Shown in pieces: positions 44,624 to 53,305 of a stretch of DNA of 64,000 nt. The notes below the pieces were generated by a model. It ran no database searches. It had not been told where the DNA came from and was given only the letters and a program-made list of their open reading frames with translations. The DNA is from Geobacter sp. DSM 9736 (GTDB lineage: Bacteria > Desulfobacterota > Desulfuromonadia > Geobacterales > Geobacteraceae). The DNA is taken from positions 2,670,001 through 2,734,000 of the forward strand of contig NZ_LT896716.1 of the NCBI RefSeq assembly GCF_900187405.1, given 5' to 3'. Position 1 is the stretch's first letter; each line of letters starts with the position of its first letter. A program made the translations under genes and the position numbers.

Positions 44624-46099
44624 CTATAATCTTAGATCAATCAACGAGCTTCCCCTCGCCTTCCAGTGGGTTGCCACTGTTGGCGCATCGTCCGCTCCGG
44701 CAACTCCAGTCGCCGCGTTCAGAGAGGGATAGGAACGCGTCCTGCCGGTACGTTTCCCCTCCCGGAACCCCTGCTCGGGGCCTTGGCCTCCGGTTGAAAC
44801 AGCGAACCTGTCCATGGTGATGTTTTGGCGGGACAGGGTTTCACGAAGGGTGTCCATGTTCTGCATGAGGGCATCCTTCACCGTCTGGTTCTGCGCGACG
44901 ATTTCCACCTTGAGCACCTGATCCGCCATCTGCAGCCTGATCTTCAGCTCGCCAAGCTCCGCCGGGCGCAGCTTCAGGGTCACCTCTCCCTGGTCCTTGG
45001 TCATCGGTTGGAATTCGAGCTGTTCCTTCACCTGCGCCATGATCTGCTCATGGTCTACCGGTCCCTTCTCCGTCTGGAGCTGCCGTGCCTGTACTTCGGT
45101 CACCTTCTGCATCTCTGGAAGCACCGGATGCGCCGTTTGTGCCGGGGTCTCCGGCACCTGTTCCGGCGTGTGTCCGGCCATTCCCACAGCTTCGGGTGCC
45201 TTCGTCTCTGTCGCAGGCACTTCCACCGTGATTTCCATAGGAGCGGCACCCTGCCCATCATTACGTAACAGGCCCGAAGCAACCGCCGCCTGATCCCGCT
45301 TTACCTCAGGCCCCTGGACCTGTCCGTCCACAGGAGGAAACACCGTGGTGGTGTTGCTCTTGGCCTGTGATGCCGTTACTGCCGCCGAAGGTTCTTTCTG
45401 CATGCTGACATCGACCGGCTCCTGGGTCTGCCGACCCTCGATACCGCCCGTTGCTGGTCTGCCGGTTACGACTTTCTCATTTCCTGCCTCCGGCTTGTAA
45501 TTCGCATGCAGGCTTACCTCTGCCGTTTCGCCTGATTGCTGCGTCGGCTTCTGCTCAAGCATCCTTTCTGCCGGAAGATGAGTATTGGTTTCTATCTCTT
45601 CCGGCTGTACAGCGGGTGCTTGGGACATGGCTGTTGAAGCGGCTTGTTGTGCAACCTCACGATGCGTGCCATTAAAAGAAGGCTGGGGTACCCTCTCCCC
45701 TGCGACCTCCTGCTTCCCCTGTTTCCGCTCTTGAGCTTCGACAGGCACAGAAAGAATGGATTGCTCCCCTTCAGCGGGAGCGGCTGCAGCAGATACTGTA
45801 GTCGCTCCGGTAGCGGTTGACATGGCAGCCACAGCAACGTCCGCCCATACTTCCAAAGGGATGGCTGCCGTTAAAGATTCTTCCGACGACTGCTCATCCT
45901 TTACGGGCTCTTCTGCTTGTGACGACCCGTCTGCCGCGAGAATCCCAGCCTCTCCTTTTTCCTGCACCAGCTTCGCAAAGAGGAGATCGAACAGCATCTC
46001 TCCCTTCTCCGCAATCCCAGAGCCCACTGCAGGCGCCTGCACTGCATCCTGTCCAGGCAGAACCGGCAATTGCGGCATCATTTGCATCATTATCTCCAT
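44624..46099 (-). CDS. fliK: Hook-length control protein FliK
   Basis: 491 residues from ATG 46099, which has AAAGGAGG eight bases upstream; GTG 46108 is too close to that site. The N-terminal 350 residues are low-complexity, rich in Glu, Ala, Gln, Pro and Val, as expected for a molecular ruler. The C-terminal domain, DQGEVTLKLRPAELGELKIR and QNQTVKDALMQNMDTLRETL, is the substrate-switch domain that acts on FlhB. Weak overall conservation is normal for FliK. Confidence 0.93.
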   Translation of the reverse strand: MEIMMQMMPQLPVLPGQDAVQAPAVGSGIAEKGEMLFDLLFAKLVQEKGEAGILAADGSSQAEEPVKDEQSSEESLTAAIPLEVWADVAVAAMSTATGATTVSAAAAPAEGEQSILSVPVEAQERKQGKQEVAGERVPQPSFNGTHREVAQQAASTAMSQAPAVQPEEIETNTHLPAERMLEQKPTQQSGETAEVSLHANYKPEAGNEKVVTGRPATGGIEGRQTQEPVDVSMQKEPSAAVTASQAKSNTTTVFPPVDGQVQGPEVKRDQAAVASGLLRNDGQGAAPMEITVEVPATETKAPEAVGMAGHTPEQVPETPAQTAHPVLPEMQKVTEVQARQLQTEKGPVDHEQIMAQVKEQLEFQPMTKDQGEVTLKLRPAELGELKIRLQMADQVLKVEIVAQNQTVKDALMQNMDTLRETLSRQNITMDRFAVSTGGQGPEQGFREGKRTGRTRSYPSLNAATGVAGADDAPTVATHWKARGSSLIDLRL

Positions 46100-46152
46100 T
46101 GATTTCACCTCCTTTCCAGTGAATTTGACTCCTGAAAGATTATATAGCTGCG

Positions 46153-46716
46153 TTATCTAACCTGCAGGTTCTCCTTAACCCACTTGACGACTCTTGGCTG
46201 ATTAAGGTGCGGGATGAGCTTCACCGCCGTCTTCTGATCCATCCTGTCGAGAAAGTCGATGGCTATATCCTCGTCGAGCTTGTCGACCAGCTTTGCCGAC
46301 TCTTCCGGCTTCAGCTTCTTGAAGAGCTTGAGCATCTTCGTGTAACGCTCCCCGCTCTTTTCAGCTTCCGTCTTTCTTTTGGCGGAGAGGGAGTCTTCAA
46401 GCATTTTTTTGGTGTTATTTATCTCCCTGATCCTTGCATCAAGCTGTTCCGTTAATTTTTTGAGCTCCTGCTCCTTTGCAGCCAGGGCCGCCTCCTTCTC
46501 GGCAAGCTGTTGTCGCCGCAGCTCCAACCCCTCCGCCTCATCCTGCGGAGCCTTCTGAGTGGCAGATCTGGAAGCAGTGGCTGGTGTCCTTGCCTGCCCC
46601 CCGCCAGCCGGAGCGCCTGCTGCAGCTTCCGACTCCTGGACCTGCGAGGTGCCGTGAACGGAAACCAGCATGTTCCATAAAATTGCCATGCATAGTGCTT
46701 TAGATATCTTTTTCAT
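46153..46716 (-). CDS. MotE-like periplasmic/membrane protein with MgtE N-terminal-type domain
   Basis: 187 residues from ATG 46716 (TGATG with the fliJ stop). N-terminal hydrophobic segment (ALCMAILWNMLVSVHG) acting as signal or anchor, an Ala/Gly/Gln linker, a coiled coil (RRQQLAEKEAALAAKEQELK, TEQLDARIREINNTKKML), and a C-terminal domain (MLKLFKKLKPEESAKLVDKL, FLDRMDQKTAVKLIPHL) like the MgtE N domain. This is the MotE architecture, known in some bacteria to help MotB or MotC fold or be secreted; in deltaproteobacteria it is placed between fliJ and fliK. It may also be called FlbB-like. Confidence 0.72.
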   Translation of the reverse strand: MKKISKALCMAILWNMLVSVHGTSQVQESEAAAGAPAGGGQARTPATASRSATQKAPQDEAEGLELRRQQLAEKEAALAAKEQELKKLTEQLDARIREINNTKKMLEDSLSAKRKTEAEKSGERYTKMLKLFKKLKPEESAKLVDKLDEDIAIDFLDRMDQKTAVKLIPHLNQPRVVKWVKENLQVR

Positions 46717-47156
46717 CACTTAGCGCGGTTTCTCTGGATAGCTATTTCATCAAGAAACGCACGCTCCTTCTCCGACAACTCCTGCCGGTGCGCCGTCAGC
46801 TTCTTGTCCTTGAAGGCCTCCAGAACCTTTTTATCCTTCGCTGCCTCGAGCAGCGTCTCTCGCTTCTCGGTCACGTTGCGGTCAAGACAATGGAGGTTGT
46901 GCCGCTGGAGCTTGATGTCCACGCTCTTCTTGCTTGAAAAGTTGGCGTAGAGCTGCAACTCCGATGCAAGCACCCCCGCCGATTGCTTGCCTGTAAATTC
47001 AAGCGCCAGCCGGTCGGCTTCCTCTTCTTCCCGCTTAAGGCGCTCCTCTGCGCGCTTATATTCATTTCTCGCCGCATTGAACTCCAGCTTGCGGACCTTC
47101 TCGATTTCCTGCCGAAAATTCAGAATCCTCTCCAGCTCAAATCCTCGCTTCTGCAT
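46716..47156 (-). CDS. fliJ: Flagellar export chaperone FliJ
   Basis: 146 residues, nearly all coiled coil (LERILNFRQEIEKVRKLEF, YKRAEERLKREEEEADRLAL, SEKERAFLDEIAIQR). FliJ inserts into the FliI hexamer like a rotary shaft and also escorts empty chaperones. Size, composition and position after fliI fit. It starts 19 bases after fliI. Confidence 0.9.
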   Translation of the reverse strand: MQKRGFELERILNFRQEIEKVRKLEFNAARNEYKRAEERLKREEEEADRLALEFTGKQSAGVLASELQLYANFSSKKSVDIKLQRHNLHCLDRNVTEKRETLLEAAKDKKVLEAFKDKKLTAHRQELSEKERAFLDEIAIQRNRAK

Positions 47157-47175
47157 GAGCTACCTCGCTGTTGCC

Positions 47176-48498
47176 TTACTGTCGTCCGAAGACTGATTCC
47201 AGTCCCGCCACAGCCTGATCGAAACTGACCGCATCGTGCACTCCCTGCCTCTGATAGGCCATCATCTCTTCCATCTTCCCTATGGCCTCATCTATCTTTG
47301 GATTGCTTCCAGGCTTGTAGGCACCGATGTTGATAAGGTCTTCCGACTGGCGGTAGGTCGCCATCAGCTCCTTGAACTTTCCGACAAGTTCCTGCTGGCC
47401 CTTTTCCGTTACATCCATCATGACTCGGCTGGCACTTGCAAGCACGTCAATCGGTGGATAAATGTTCCGCTCAGCCAGGTCCCGGGACAGCAGGATGTGG
47501 CCGTCCAGAATGCTTCTCATGGCATCGGAGATCGGCTCGTTGAAGTCGTCCCCCTCCACGAGCACGGTGTAAAGACCCGTAATGCTCCCCTCACGAAAGT
47601 TTCCGGACCGCTCCAGCAGCTTCGGGAGAGCCGCGAAAACCGATGGTGTGTATCCTTTTGTAGTAGGAGGCTCACCTATGGCGAGCCCAACCTCTCTCAT
47701 GGCCATTGCGAAACGGGTAGCCGAGTCCATCATTAGCAGGACCTTCTTTCCCTGTGCCTGAAAGTACTCCGCAATGGTAGTGGCGATGAACGCGCCTCTC
47801 ATTCTGACGAGGGGAGGCTGGTCCGAAGTTGCCACGACCACGACCGATTTCTTGAGCCCCTCCTCCTGCAGGTCCTTCTCTATGAATTCGCGAAGTTCCC
47901 GGCCACGTTCGCCGATAAGGGCGATGACATTGACGTCGGCCTCTGTATAACGCGCTATCATGCCGAGAAGCGTCGACTTACCCACTCCGGAGCCTGCCAT
48001 GATCCCGACACGCTGCCCCTCTCCGCAGGTAAGCAGGCCGTTGATTGCGCGGATGCCGAGATCCAGAGGTTTTCTGATGGGGGCACGCTTCATCGGATTG
48101 ACCGGTGTGGCGTAAATCGGGTACTCCTCGTTGGCTATGACTGGTCCCCGCTCATCAATGGGGGCACCAAGCCCGTTCACCACTCGTCCAAGCAGTCCCG
48201 GACCTACCTTTAGTGTCGCCTTTTTCCGGCGCACAGAAATAAGACTCCCCAGCCCTACCCCCCGCAGTTCACCGAGAGGCATGAGGAGGGTCTTGTTATC
48301 TCTGAATCCGACAACTTCCGCAGGAATAGGGCTTCCTTCGTGTGGGTGGACTTCGCAAAGGGTCCCCACTGCCGTGTCCGGGCAGTATCCTTCGATGACC
48401 AGTCCTACTACCTGCGTCACTTTTCCGAGGAACCGTATCTGCCTGACAGACTCGACACCGGGCATGTACCGGGACAGGTCAACTTTTTGCGTCATCAT
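47176..48498 (-). CDS. fliI: Flagellum-specific ATPase FliI
   Basis: 440 residues. Walker A GIMAGSGVGKSTLLGMIARY near residue 165, RGRELREFIE, Walker B VLLMMDSATRFAMA and PSVFAALPKLLERSG all match the F1-beta-like type III export ATPases. FliI forms a hexamer below the export gate. Start ATG 48498 lies 20 bases inside fliH, whose stop is at 48479. A second ATG follows directly, so the exact first codon is open by one residue. Confidence 0.96.
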   Translation of the reverse strand: MMTQKVDLSRYMPGVESVRQIRFLGKVTQVVGLVIEGYCPDTAVGTLCEVHPHEGSPIPAEVVGFRDNKTLLMPLGELRGVGLGSLISVRRKKATLKVGPGLLGRVVNGLGAPIDERGPVIANEEYPIYATPVNPMKRAPIRKPLDLGIRAINGLLTCGEGQRVGIMAGSGVGKSTLLGMIARYTEADVNVIALIGERGRELREFIEKDLQEEGLKKSVVVVATSDQPPLVRMRGAFIATTIAEYFQAQGKKVLLMMDSATRFAMAMREVGLAIGEPPTTKGYTPSVFAALPKLLERSGNFREGSITGLYTVLVEGDDFNEPISDAMRSILDGHILLSRDLAERNIYPPIDVLASASRVMMDVTEKGQQELVGKFKELMATYRQSEDLINIGAYKPGSNPKIDEAIGKMEEMMAYQRQGVHDAVSFDQAVAGLESVFGRQ

Positions 48499-49270
48499 TC
48501 TGACTATCCTCTATGGTCGACGGCACCCCGGGCATCCCCCGCTCTTCCATGAATTTCCGGTAGATTTCTTCCAGTTGAACGTCAATGCGGGCATCTATGG
48601 TCCCAGTGACCGTCTCCACCATGCACCCCCCGGAAACGATGCTTTCATCGGGAGTAAGGGTAATGCGGGCATCGCTTCCCGTACCCGAAAGATAGCGCTC
48701 CCGGTCAGCGATCACCAGCTGGTAGTCGTTGGGATTCAGGCGAATGTTGATCTTGTCGAGTTCAGTGCATACACCTATGGCCGCTGAAATGATATTGGCG
48801 AGTATTTGCGGATCATGACTGATCTCCTGCTGGATGATCTTTCTTGCAACCATGATGGCGAGCTTTAACAGGTCGTCTTCGCTCTCTCGCAGCACCTTTT
48901 CGCGCAGGCCGGTAATTGCTGCAATCCCTTCCCGAAGAGATTTGAATACATTGGCGAGCCCACGCTCCGCGGCCTGGCGACCTTCATCCACCCCTCTCTG
49001 ATAGACCTCCTGCAATCTCTGCTGCAGCTCCTGTTCGACAATTACAGCCATCTCTTCCGACGAAACTGCAGGGTCCGCAGAAAACTGCTCCTGCGCCTCG
49101 GGAGCTGGTTCCGGAACCTCACCTGCAGGAGCGAAAAGGAGCGGAATGAAGTCGTCTTCACAGGTTCCTCGGACAGTAGACGTTTCGCTGGAAAGTACCG
49201 CGTACATGACACTGCTGATTGCGTGCTCCGCAAGCCGTTCCGACTTGATGACCTTAGACGAGGACATCAT
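48479..49270 (-). CDS. fliH: FliI regulator FliH
   Basis: 263 residues from ATG 49270, with GGAG five bases upstream; it overlaps the fliG end by 17 bases. The central part is a helix with repeats of Ala/Glu (VIVEQELQQRLQEVYQRGVDEG), the C-terminal domain has LAIMVARKIIQQEIS and RLNPNDYQLV, like FliH/YscL and V-type ATPase E subunits. FliH dimers hold FliI and link it to FliN. The N-terminal region is variable, as usual. Confidence 0.9.
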   Translation of the reverse strand: MMSSSKVIKSERLAEHAISSVMYAVLSSETSTVRGTCEDDFIPLLFAPAGEVPEPAPEAQEQFSADPAVSSEEMAVIVEQELQQRLQEVYQRGVDEGRQAAERGLANVFKSLREGIAAITGLREKVLRESEDDLLKLAIMVARKIIQQEISHDPQILANIISAAIGVCTELDKINIRLNPNDYQLVIADRERYLSGTGSDARITLTPDESIVSGGCMVETVTGTIDARIDVQLEEIYRKFMEERGMPGVPSTIEDSQNDDAKS

Positions 49271-50261
49271 CCGCTCCACGGCCTGCCAATACAACCTTCC
49301 CTTCCTCTTCCATCTTCCGCACGATCTTGATGATTTCCGTCTGTGCCTTTTCCACGTCAGAGAGCCGTACGGGACCCATCACCTCGATGTCCTCTTTGAT
49401 CATCTCCGCCGCACGGCTGGAGATGTTGCGGAAGACCTTCTCCCTTACCTCTTCGCTGGACGCTTTTATGGCCAGCGTCAGAGTATCGTTGGAAACCTCG
49501 CGCATGATCCCCTGGATCGTGCGGTCGTCGAGCTTGAAGATGTCGTCGAAGGTAAACAGGTGCTTTCTGATTGCCTCGGCAAGAGGCGGGTTCATCACGT
49601 CGAGGCTGTCGAGGATGCGCTTCTCCCTGCTCCTGTCCAGGTGGTTGAACATCTCGACGACCTTTTCGACGCCACCGACCTTGAACCGCTGAATCCCTCC
49701 CATGGCGGTCAGCTCTTTCCTGATTACATCGTCGATGTCCGAAAGAATCTCTGGTGAAACCTGGTCTACATCTGCAATCCGGATAACGACCTCGGCCTGG
49801 AGCTCCTGGGGAAGATGGCTGATGATCTCGCTTGTCTGCTTTGGGCGGAGCTTGGCTACAATAACTGCTATGGTCTGCGGGTGCTCCTGACTCAGAAAGT
49901 TGGCGATGGTCTTCGGGTCCATGTTCGCAAGGATGTCTTCCAGATCGCCGAAATTGGAAGTACTCAGCTCCTGTAGGAGCATCTCCGCCTTCTGCGGACC
50001 GAGCGCTTTCTCCAGAATCTTCCGAACGAATTCGTCCCCTTGGGAGAAGAATCCGGATTCAGGATTTGTTATCTGTGTGAACTCCTCCACAACCTCCTGT
50101 ATAACAGGCAGAGTCACGTGGCCAAGATTGGCCATTGCCTGGCTAATCTTCTTGATCTCGCTGTCTTCCATGTGCTGAAAGACCTTGCTCGTAGCTTCAG
50201 TCCCCACATATAGAAGGAGGATCGCTGCTTTTTCGGTACCTGTCAGAGTGGAAACATTCAC
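49254..50261 (-). CDS. fliG: Flagellar motor switch protein FliG
   Basis: 335 residues from GTG 50261. Signatures: GTEKAAILLLYVGTEATSKV, EHPQTIAVIVAKLRPKQTSE, LGAIQRFKVGG-like GGIQRFKVGGVEKVVEM, and the torque helix MREVSNDTLTLAIKASSEEV with RAAEMIKEDIEVMGPVRLSD. FliG is the rotor protein that contacts MotA. Three armadillo-like domains are present at full length. The ribosome binding site is weak (GGA only), which may keep FliG in proportion to FliF. Confidence 0.96.
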   Translation of the reverse strand: MNVSTLTGTEKAAILLLYVGTEATSKVFQHMEDSEIKKISQAMANLGHVTLPVIQEVVEEFTQITNPESGFFSQGDEFVRKILEKALGPQKAEMLLQELSTSNFGDLEDILANMDPKTIANFLSQEHPQTIAVIVAKLRPKQTSEIISHLPQELQAEVVIRIADVDQVSPEILSDIDDVIRKELTAMGGIQRFKVGGVEKVVEMFNHLDRSREKRILDSLDVMNPPLAEAIRKHLFTFDDIFKLDDRTIQGIMREVSNDTLTLAIKASSEEVREKVFRNISSRAAEMIKEDIEVMGPVRLSDVEKAQTEIIKIVRKMEEEGKVVLAGRGADDVLV

Positions 50262-50319
50262 GTTAGATCCATAAGGAGGCTAAATTGTGACTCGAAATGC
50301 TGTTCATGCGGCGGCTTCT

Positions 50320-51903
50320 CTAAGCCTTGTTCTTGCTCTCGATCCAGTTTTTCAGGACCTGCGATGTCTGATAAGGTTCCTGCTTCACCTTCTCAATAAG
50401 TTCGAGCTGGTTCACCGACTGGCTAGCAATTTTCGCTTTTTGAGCTGCGAGCATTTTCTGCACCTGCTCTTCCGGCGACTCCAGCGGCTCGAACTGCGGC
50501 AGACTTTCAGGCCTCAATGCCTTCAGAAGCGGCCTTACGACGAATAGGAGCAGCGCAAGGAATCCGAGGCCGATCAGGCCGTTTTTCAACAGTGACACGA
50601 ACACTGGAGCGCTCCACCAGGCAGGAGAGGTTTCACCTACCTCTTCCATCTCCTGGAAGGGGATGTTTGCAACGGTGACCTGATCGCCGCGTTCAGCACT
50701 GAATCCGACTGCGCTTTTGACGAGCGCTTCGATCTTCTGCAACTCCTCCCCCGTCCTGGGCTGGTATTTCAGCTTTGCCGCGGTTGCGCCCCCCTTTTGG
50801 GCAGCAGGAGCTTCATATTTCCCATCCACGAGGATAGCCACCGAAACTTTGGAAAGCGTTCCAACAGGTTCGATAGTGCGAGCCGTGGAACGGCTAACCT
50901 CGTAATTGAGAGTCTCGTCGCTCCGTGAACCGCCACCTGTCATGCCGGAGCCCGGGGCTGTTCTGCCCAGGTTGGTTTGTACTCCCGGCACTCCAGCGGC
51001 GACATTGGTCCCGCTATCCTTTTCCTCGCTTCGCTGCTCGCTGCGCACTGCCGCAGAATCTGGGTCGTATCTCTCCTCGTACTTCTCGACCTGCTTGAAA
51101 TCGAAGGTCGCCGATACCCGTGCAACTGACCTTTCTGCTCCGACAACCTTGTCCAGCAATGACTGCAGGCGCTCTTCCATACTTTTCTCGTAGGCGCGCT
51201 GAGTCTCCTGCATTGTGCTCGTCATCTTGCTGGTTGCATCGGAGGGAGAAATCCTGCTCAGAACTTTGCCGCGTCCATCTAGTACGGTGACATGCTCAGG
51301 CTCAAGCCCCTCCACCGAAGATGCCGCAAGGTGAACGATCCCCTGTACGTCGTTTTCTCTAAGTGACCGGTTAGCTTTCATCTTTAGAACTATGGAGGCT
51401 GTCGCCGGTTTTTCGTTTTCCATAAACAAGGATTTTTCGGGAATGGCAAGATGTACCCTGGCCTGTTCGACCCCGGAAATCTGGGATATGGTTCGTGCGA
51501 GTTCCCCCTGAAGAGCTCTCTGATAATTCAGTTTCTGCACGAACTCCGTCATGCCGAAGTTTTTCCGGTCAAAAATTTCGAAGCCTATTCCACCTCCCTG
51601 GGGAAGTCCTTCCGAAGCAAGCGAGAGCCGCAGGTCGTAGACCTTGTCAGCAGGCACGAGGACGGCCTTGCCGTCAGACGCAATCTGAAACGGGATCTTC
51701 TGTTCCTTCAGTTTTTTGACTATTTCGCCGGCATCTTCACTGGTTAGGTTGGCAAACAGCGGCTTGTAATCCGTCTTGTTGGCAACCATGATCATGACAG
51801 CGAAAGCCACGACGGAAAGAGCTACTACTCCGCCAACAATCCAGCGTTTCGCCGGAGGAAGGGCCAAAAATGGTTCAAATAATCTGCTCAGACTCTCCGG
51901 CAT
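50320..51903 (-). CDS. fliF: Flagellar MS-ring protein FliF
   Basis: 527 residues. Two membrane helices, near residues 22-42 (WIVGGVVALSVVAFAVMIMV) and 440-460 (LLKNGLIGLGFLALLLFVV), bracket the periplasmic ring-building domains (PLFANLTSEDAGEIVKKL, ARVHLAIPEKSLF, VEGLEPEHVTVLDGRG, LNYEVSRSTART). The C-terminal tail KQEPYQTSQVLKNWIESKNK binds FliG. FliF is the base on which the whole flagellum is built. Confidence 0.96.
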   Translation of the reverse strand: MPESLSRLFEPFLALPPAKRWIVGGVVALSVVAFAVMIMVANKTDYKPLFANLTSEDAGEIVKKLKEQKIPFQIASDGKAVLVPADKVYDLRLSLASEGLPQGGGIGFEIFDRKNFGMTEFVQKLNYQRALQGELARTISQISGVEQARVHLAIPEKSLFMENEKPATASIVLKMKANRSLRENDVQGIVHLAASSVEGLEPEHVTVLDGRGKVLSRISPSDATSKMTSTMQETQRAYEKSMEERLQSLLDKVVGAERSVARVSATFDFKQVEKYEERYDPDSAAVRSEQRSEEKDSGTNVAAGVPGVQTNLGRTAPGSGMTGGGSRSDETLNYEVSRSTARTIEPVGTLSKVSVAILVDGKYEAPAAQKGGATAAKLKYQPRTGEELQKIEALVKSAVGFSAERGDQVTVANIPFQEMEEVGETSPAWWSAPVFVSLLKNGLIGLGFLALLLFVVRPLLKALRPESLPQFEPLESPEEQVQKMLAAQKAKIASQSVNQLELIEKVKQEPYQTSQVLKNWIESKNKA

Positions 51904-51986
51904 TGGTCTCCACCATCATACATACGTCACCTGCAAAAGTTCTTGATCAGCACCAGTTGCCTGGAGCTACCGCAATAGCCTCACGA

Positions 51987-52286
51987 TCAAACCGGCATTC
52001 TCATTATTTCCTGATAAGCTTCAACCGCTTTGTTGCGAACTTGCGTGAGAAACTGGAAGGATACGCTCGACTTCTCCATGGCTATCATGACCTCGTGGAG
52101 ACCCTTGGCCTCCCCTGTCATGAGCTTCTGGATGGCACCGTCGGCCTCACGTTGCGCCGAGTTAACTTTGCCTACCATATCACCGAGAAACTTGCTGAAA
52201 TCCTCGGTCGGAGAAGTTGGCTTTGCTGTCCCCCCGCCGAGTGGCAGAGCCTGTCCGAGTGCTGCGCCTTCTATTTGATTGATCAT
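51987..52286 (-). CDS. fliE: Flagellar hook-basal body protein FliE
   Basis: 99 residues from ATG 52286 with GGAGG upstream. Conserved: FSKFLGDMVGKVNSAQREAD, LMTGEAKGLHEVMIAMEKS, VSFQFLTQVRNKAVEAYQEI and ending MRMPV. FliE joins the MS ring and export gate to the rod. Order flgB-flgC-fliE-fliF is standard. Confidence 0.95.
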   Translation of the reverse strand: MINQIEGAALGQALPLGGGTAKPTSPTEDFSKFLGDMVGKVNSAQREADGAIQKLMTGEAKGLHEVMIAMEKSSVSFQFLTQVRNKAVEAYQEIMRMPV

Positions 52287-52321
52287 TCATTTCCTCCATG
52301 TACCGTGCGGAACTTTTATAA

Positions 52322-52759
52322 CTACCTGCCCAGTTCGAGTGTTTTCAGCGCCATGTTCTTGGCAGCCTGCGCGGCAGTCACATTCGCCTCGTACGCTCTC
52401 GTAGCTGAAATCATGTCGGCCATTTCTTCAATGACATTTACATTCGGAAGTGCAACGTATCCTCGCGCATCCGCATCAGGGTGTGAAGGGTCGTACTGCA
52501 TCCGCGGTGGATTCTTATCCTCTGTTATCTGCACCACCTCTACGCCTGCAGGCCCCTTACGGTTTGCCCGCCTCAGAGCATCACTGAAAGGTTCGGCAAC
52601 AGGAGACGCGGAAAACACCACATCTTTCCTTTTGTAAGGCCCGCCTTCGGCCGTTTTGGTAGAATTGGCATTCGCAAGATTGCTGGAAATCAGGTTCATT
52701 CGGGTGCGCTCGGCTGTCAAAGCGGAAGAACTGACATCCATTGCGGTAAAGAAATCCAT
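52322..52759 (-). CDS. flgC: Proximal rod protein FlgC
   Basis: 145 residues. DFFTAMDVSSSALTAERTRM and SSNLANANSTKTAEGGPYKR at the N terminus; VALPNVNVIEEMADMISATR and AYEANVTAAQAAKNMALKTL at the C terminus. FlgC is part of the proximal rod. Its ATG shares a base with the flgB stop (TAATG). Confidence 0.95.
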   Translation of the reverse strand: MDFFTAMDVSSSALTAERTRMNLISSNLANANSTKTAEGGPYKRKDVVFSASPVAEPFSDALRRANRKGPAGVEVVQITEDKNPPRMQYDPSHPDADARGYVALPNVNVIEEMADMISATRAYEANVTAAQAAKNMALKTLELGR

Positions 52760-53187
52760 TAGTTACCTCCCTTGATGACCTGCTTGAGCCCTTCGAATTT
52801 TTTTGCAAGTATCTGCACCGAAGCGTTGTACATTATCTGGTTCTCCATCAGCTTCGACATCTCGTTCTCAAGTTCGACGGCGTTGCCGTCTCGACCGATG
52901 GCCGACGCGGGAGTATCGACCACCGTTCCTTGTACCCCCTGAATATCGTTGGCCCTGCCCTTTAGAGGAATGTGCCGGGGATGAGTTATCGCAGGAGTAG
53001 CACCCGCTTTTCCGCCCGCTTTTAATGCCTGCTTAAGTTCACCCTCAAATGAAAGAGTCGACGGCACATATCCTGGTGTCTCCGCGTTGGCAACATTGGC
53101 CGAAAGATGATTATGATTTCGGGCTCGCAGGTCCAGGCTCTTCCCGAGAAGATCTACGGTAGTACTGAATATACCTTTCAACGGCAT
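52759..53187 (-). CDS. flgB: Proximal rod protein FlgB
   Basis: 142 residues from ATG 53187, with AAAGGAG six bases upstream; a longer frame would cross the promoter. GIFSTTVDLLGKSLDLRARN and NHLSANVANAETPGYVPSTL, and the C terminus NEMSKLMENQIMYNASVQIL, match FlgB. First gene of the early operon under a sigma-54 site. Confidence 0.95.
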   Translation of the reverse strand: MPLKGIFSTTVDLLGKSLDLRARNHNHLSANVANAETPGYVPSTLSFEGELKQALKAGGKAGATPAITHPRHIPLKGRANDIQGVQGTVVDTPASAIGRDGNAVELENEMSKLMENQIMYNASVQILAKKFEGLKQVIKGGN

Positions 53188-53212
53188 GTCGACTCCTTTC
53201 CACCCCATGAAC

Positions 53213-53228
53213 AGCAATTCCTGTACCA
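53213..53228 (-). promoter_or_regulatory. flgB: Sigma-54 promoter of the flgB operon
   Basis: On the - strand TGGTACAGGAATTGCT, matching TGGYAC and TTGCT with GG-N10-GC spacing. It is 25 bases before the flgB start. Confidence 0.88.
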
Positions 53229-53305
53229 GGAGACATTACCCTGTCTTTTCGGTAGCATAGACATGCGGAGACAATAACAGGAGGTGTTTTGTATTTCAGC
53301 CACAG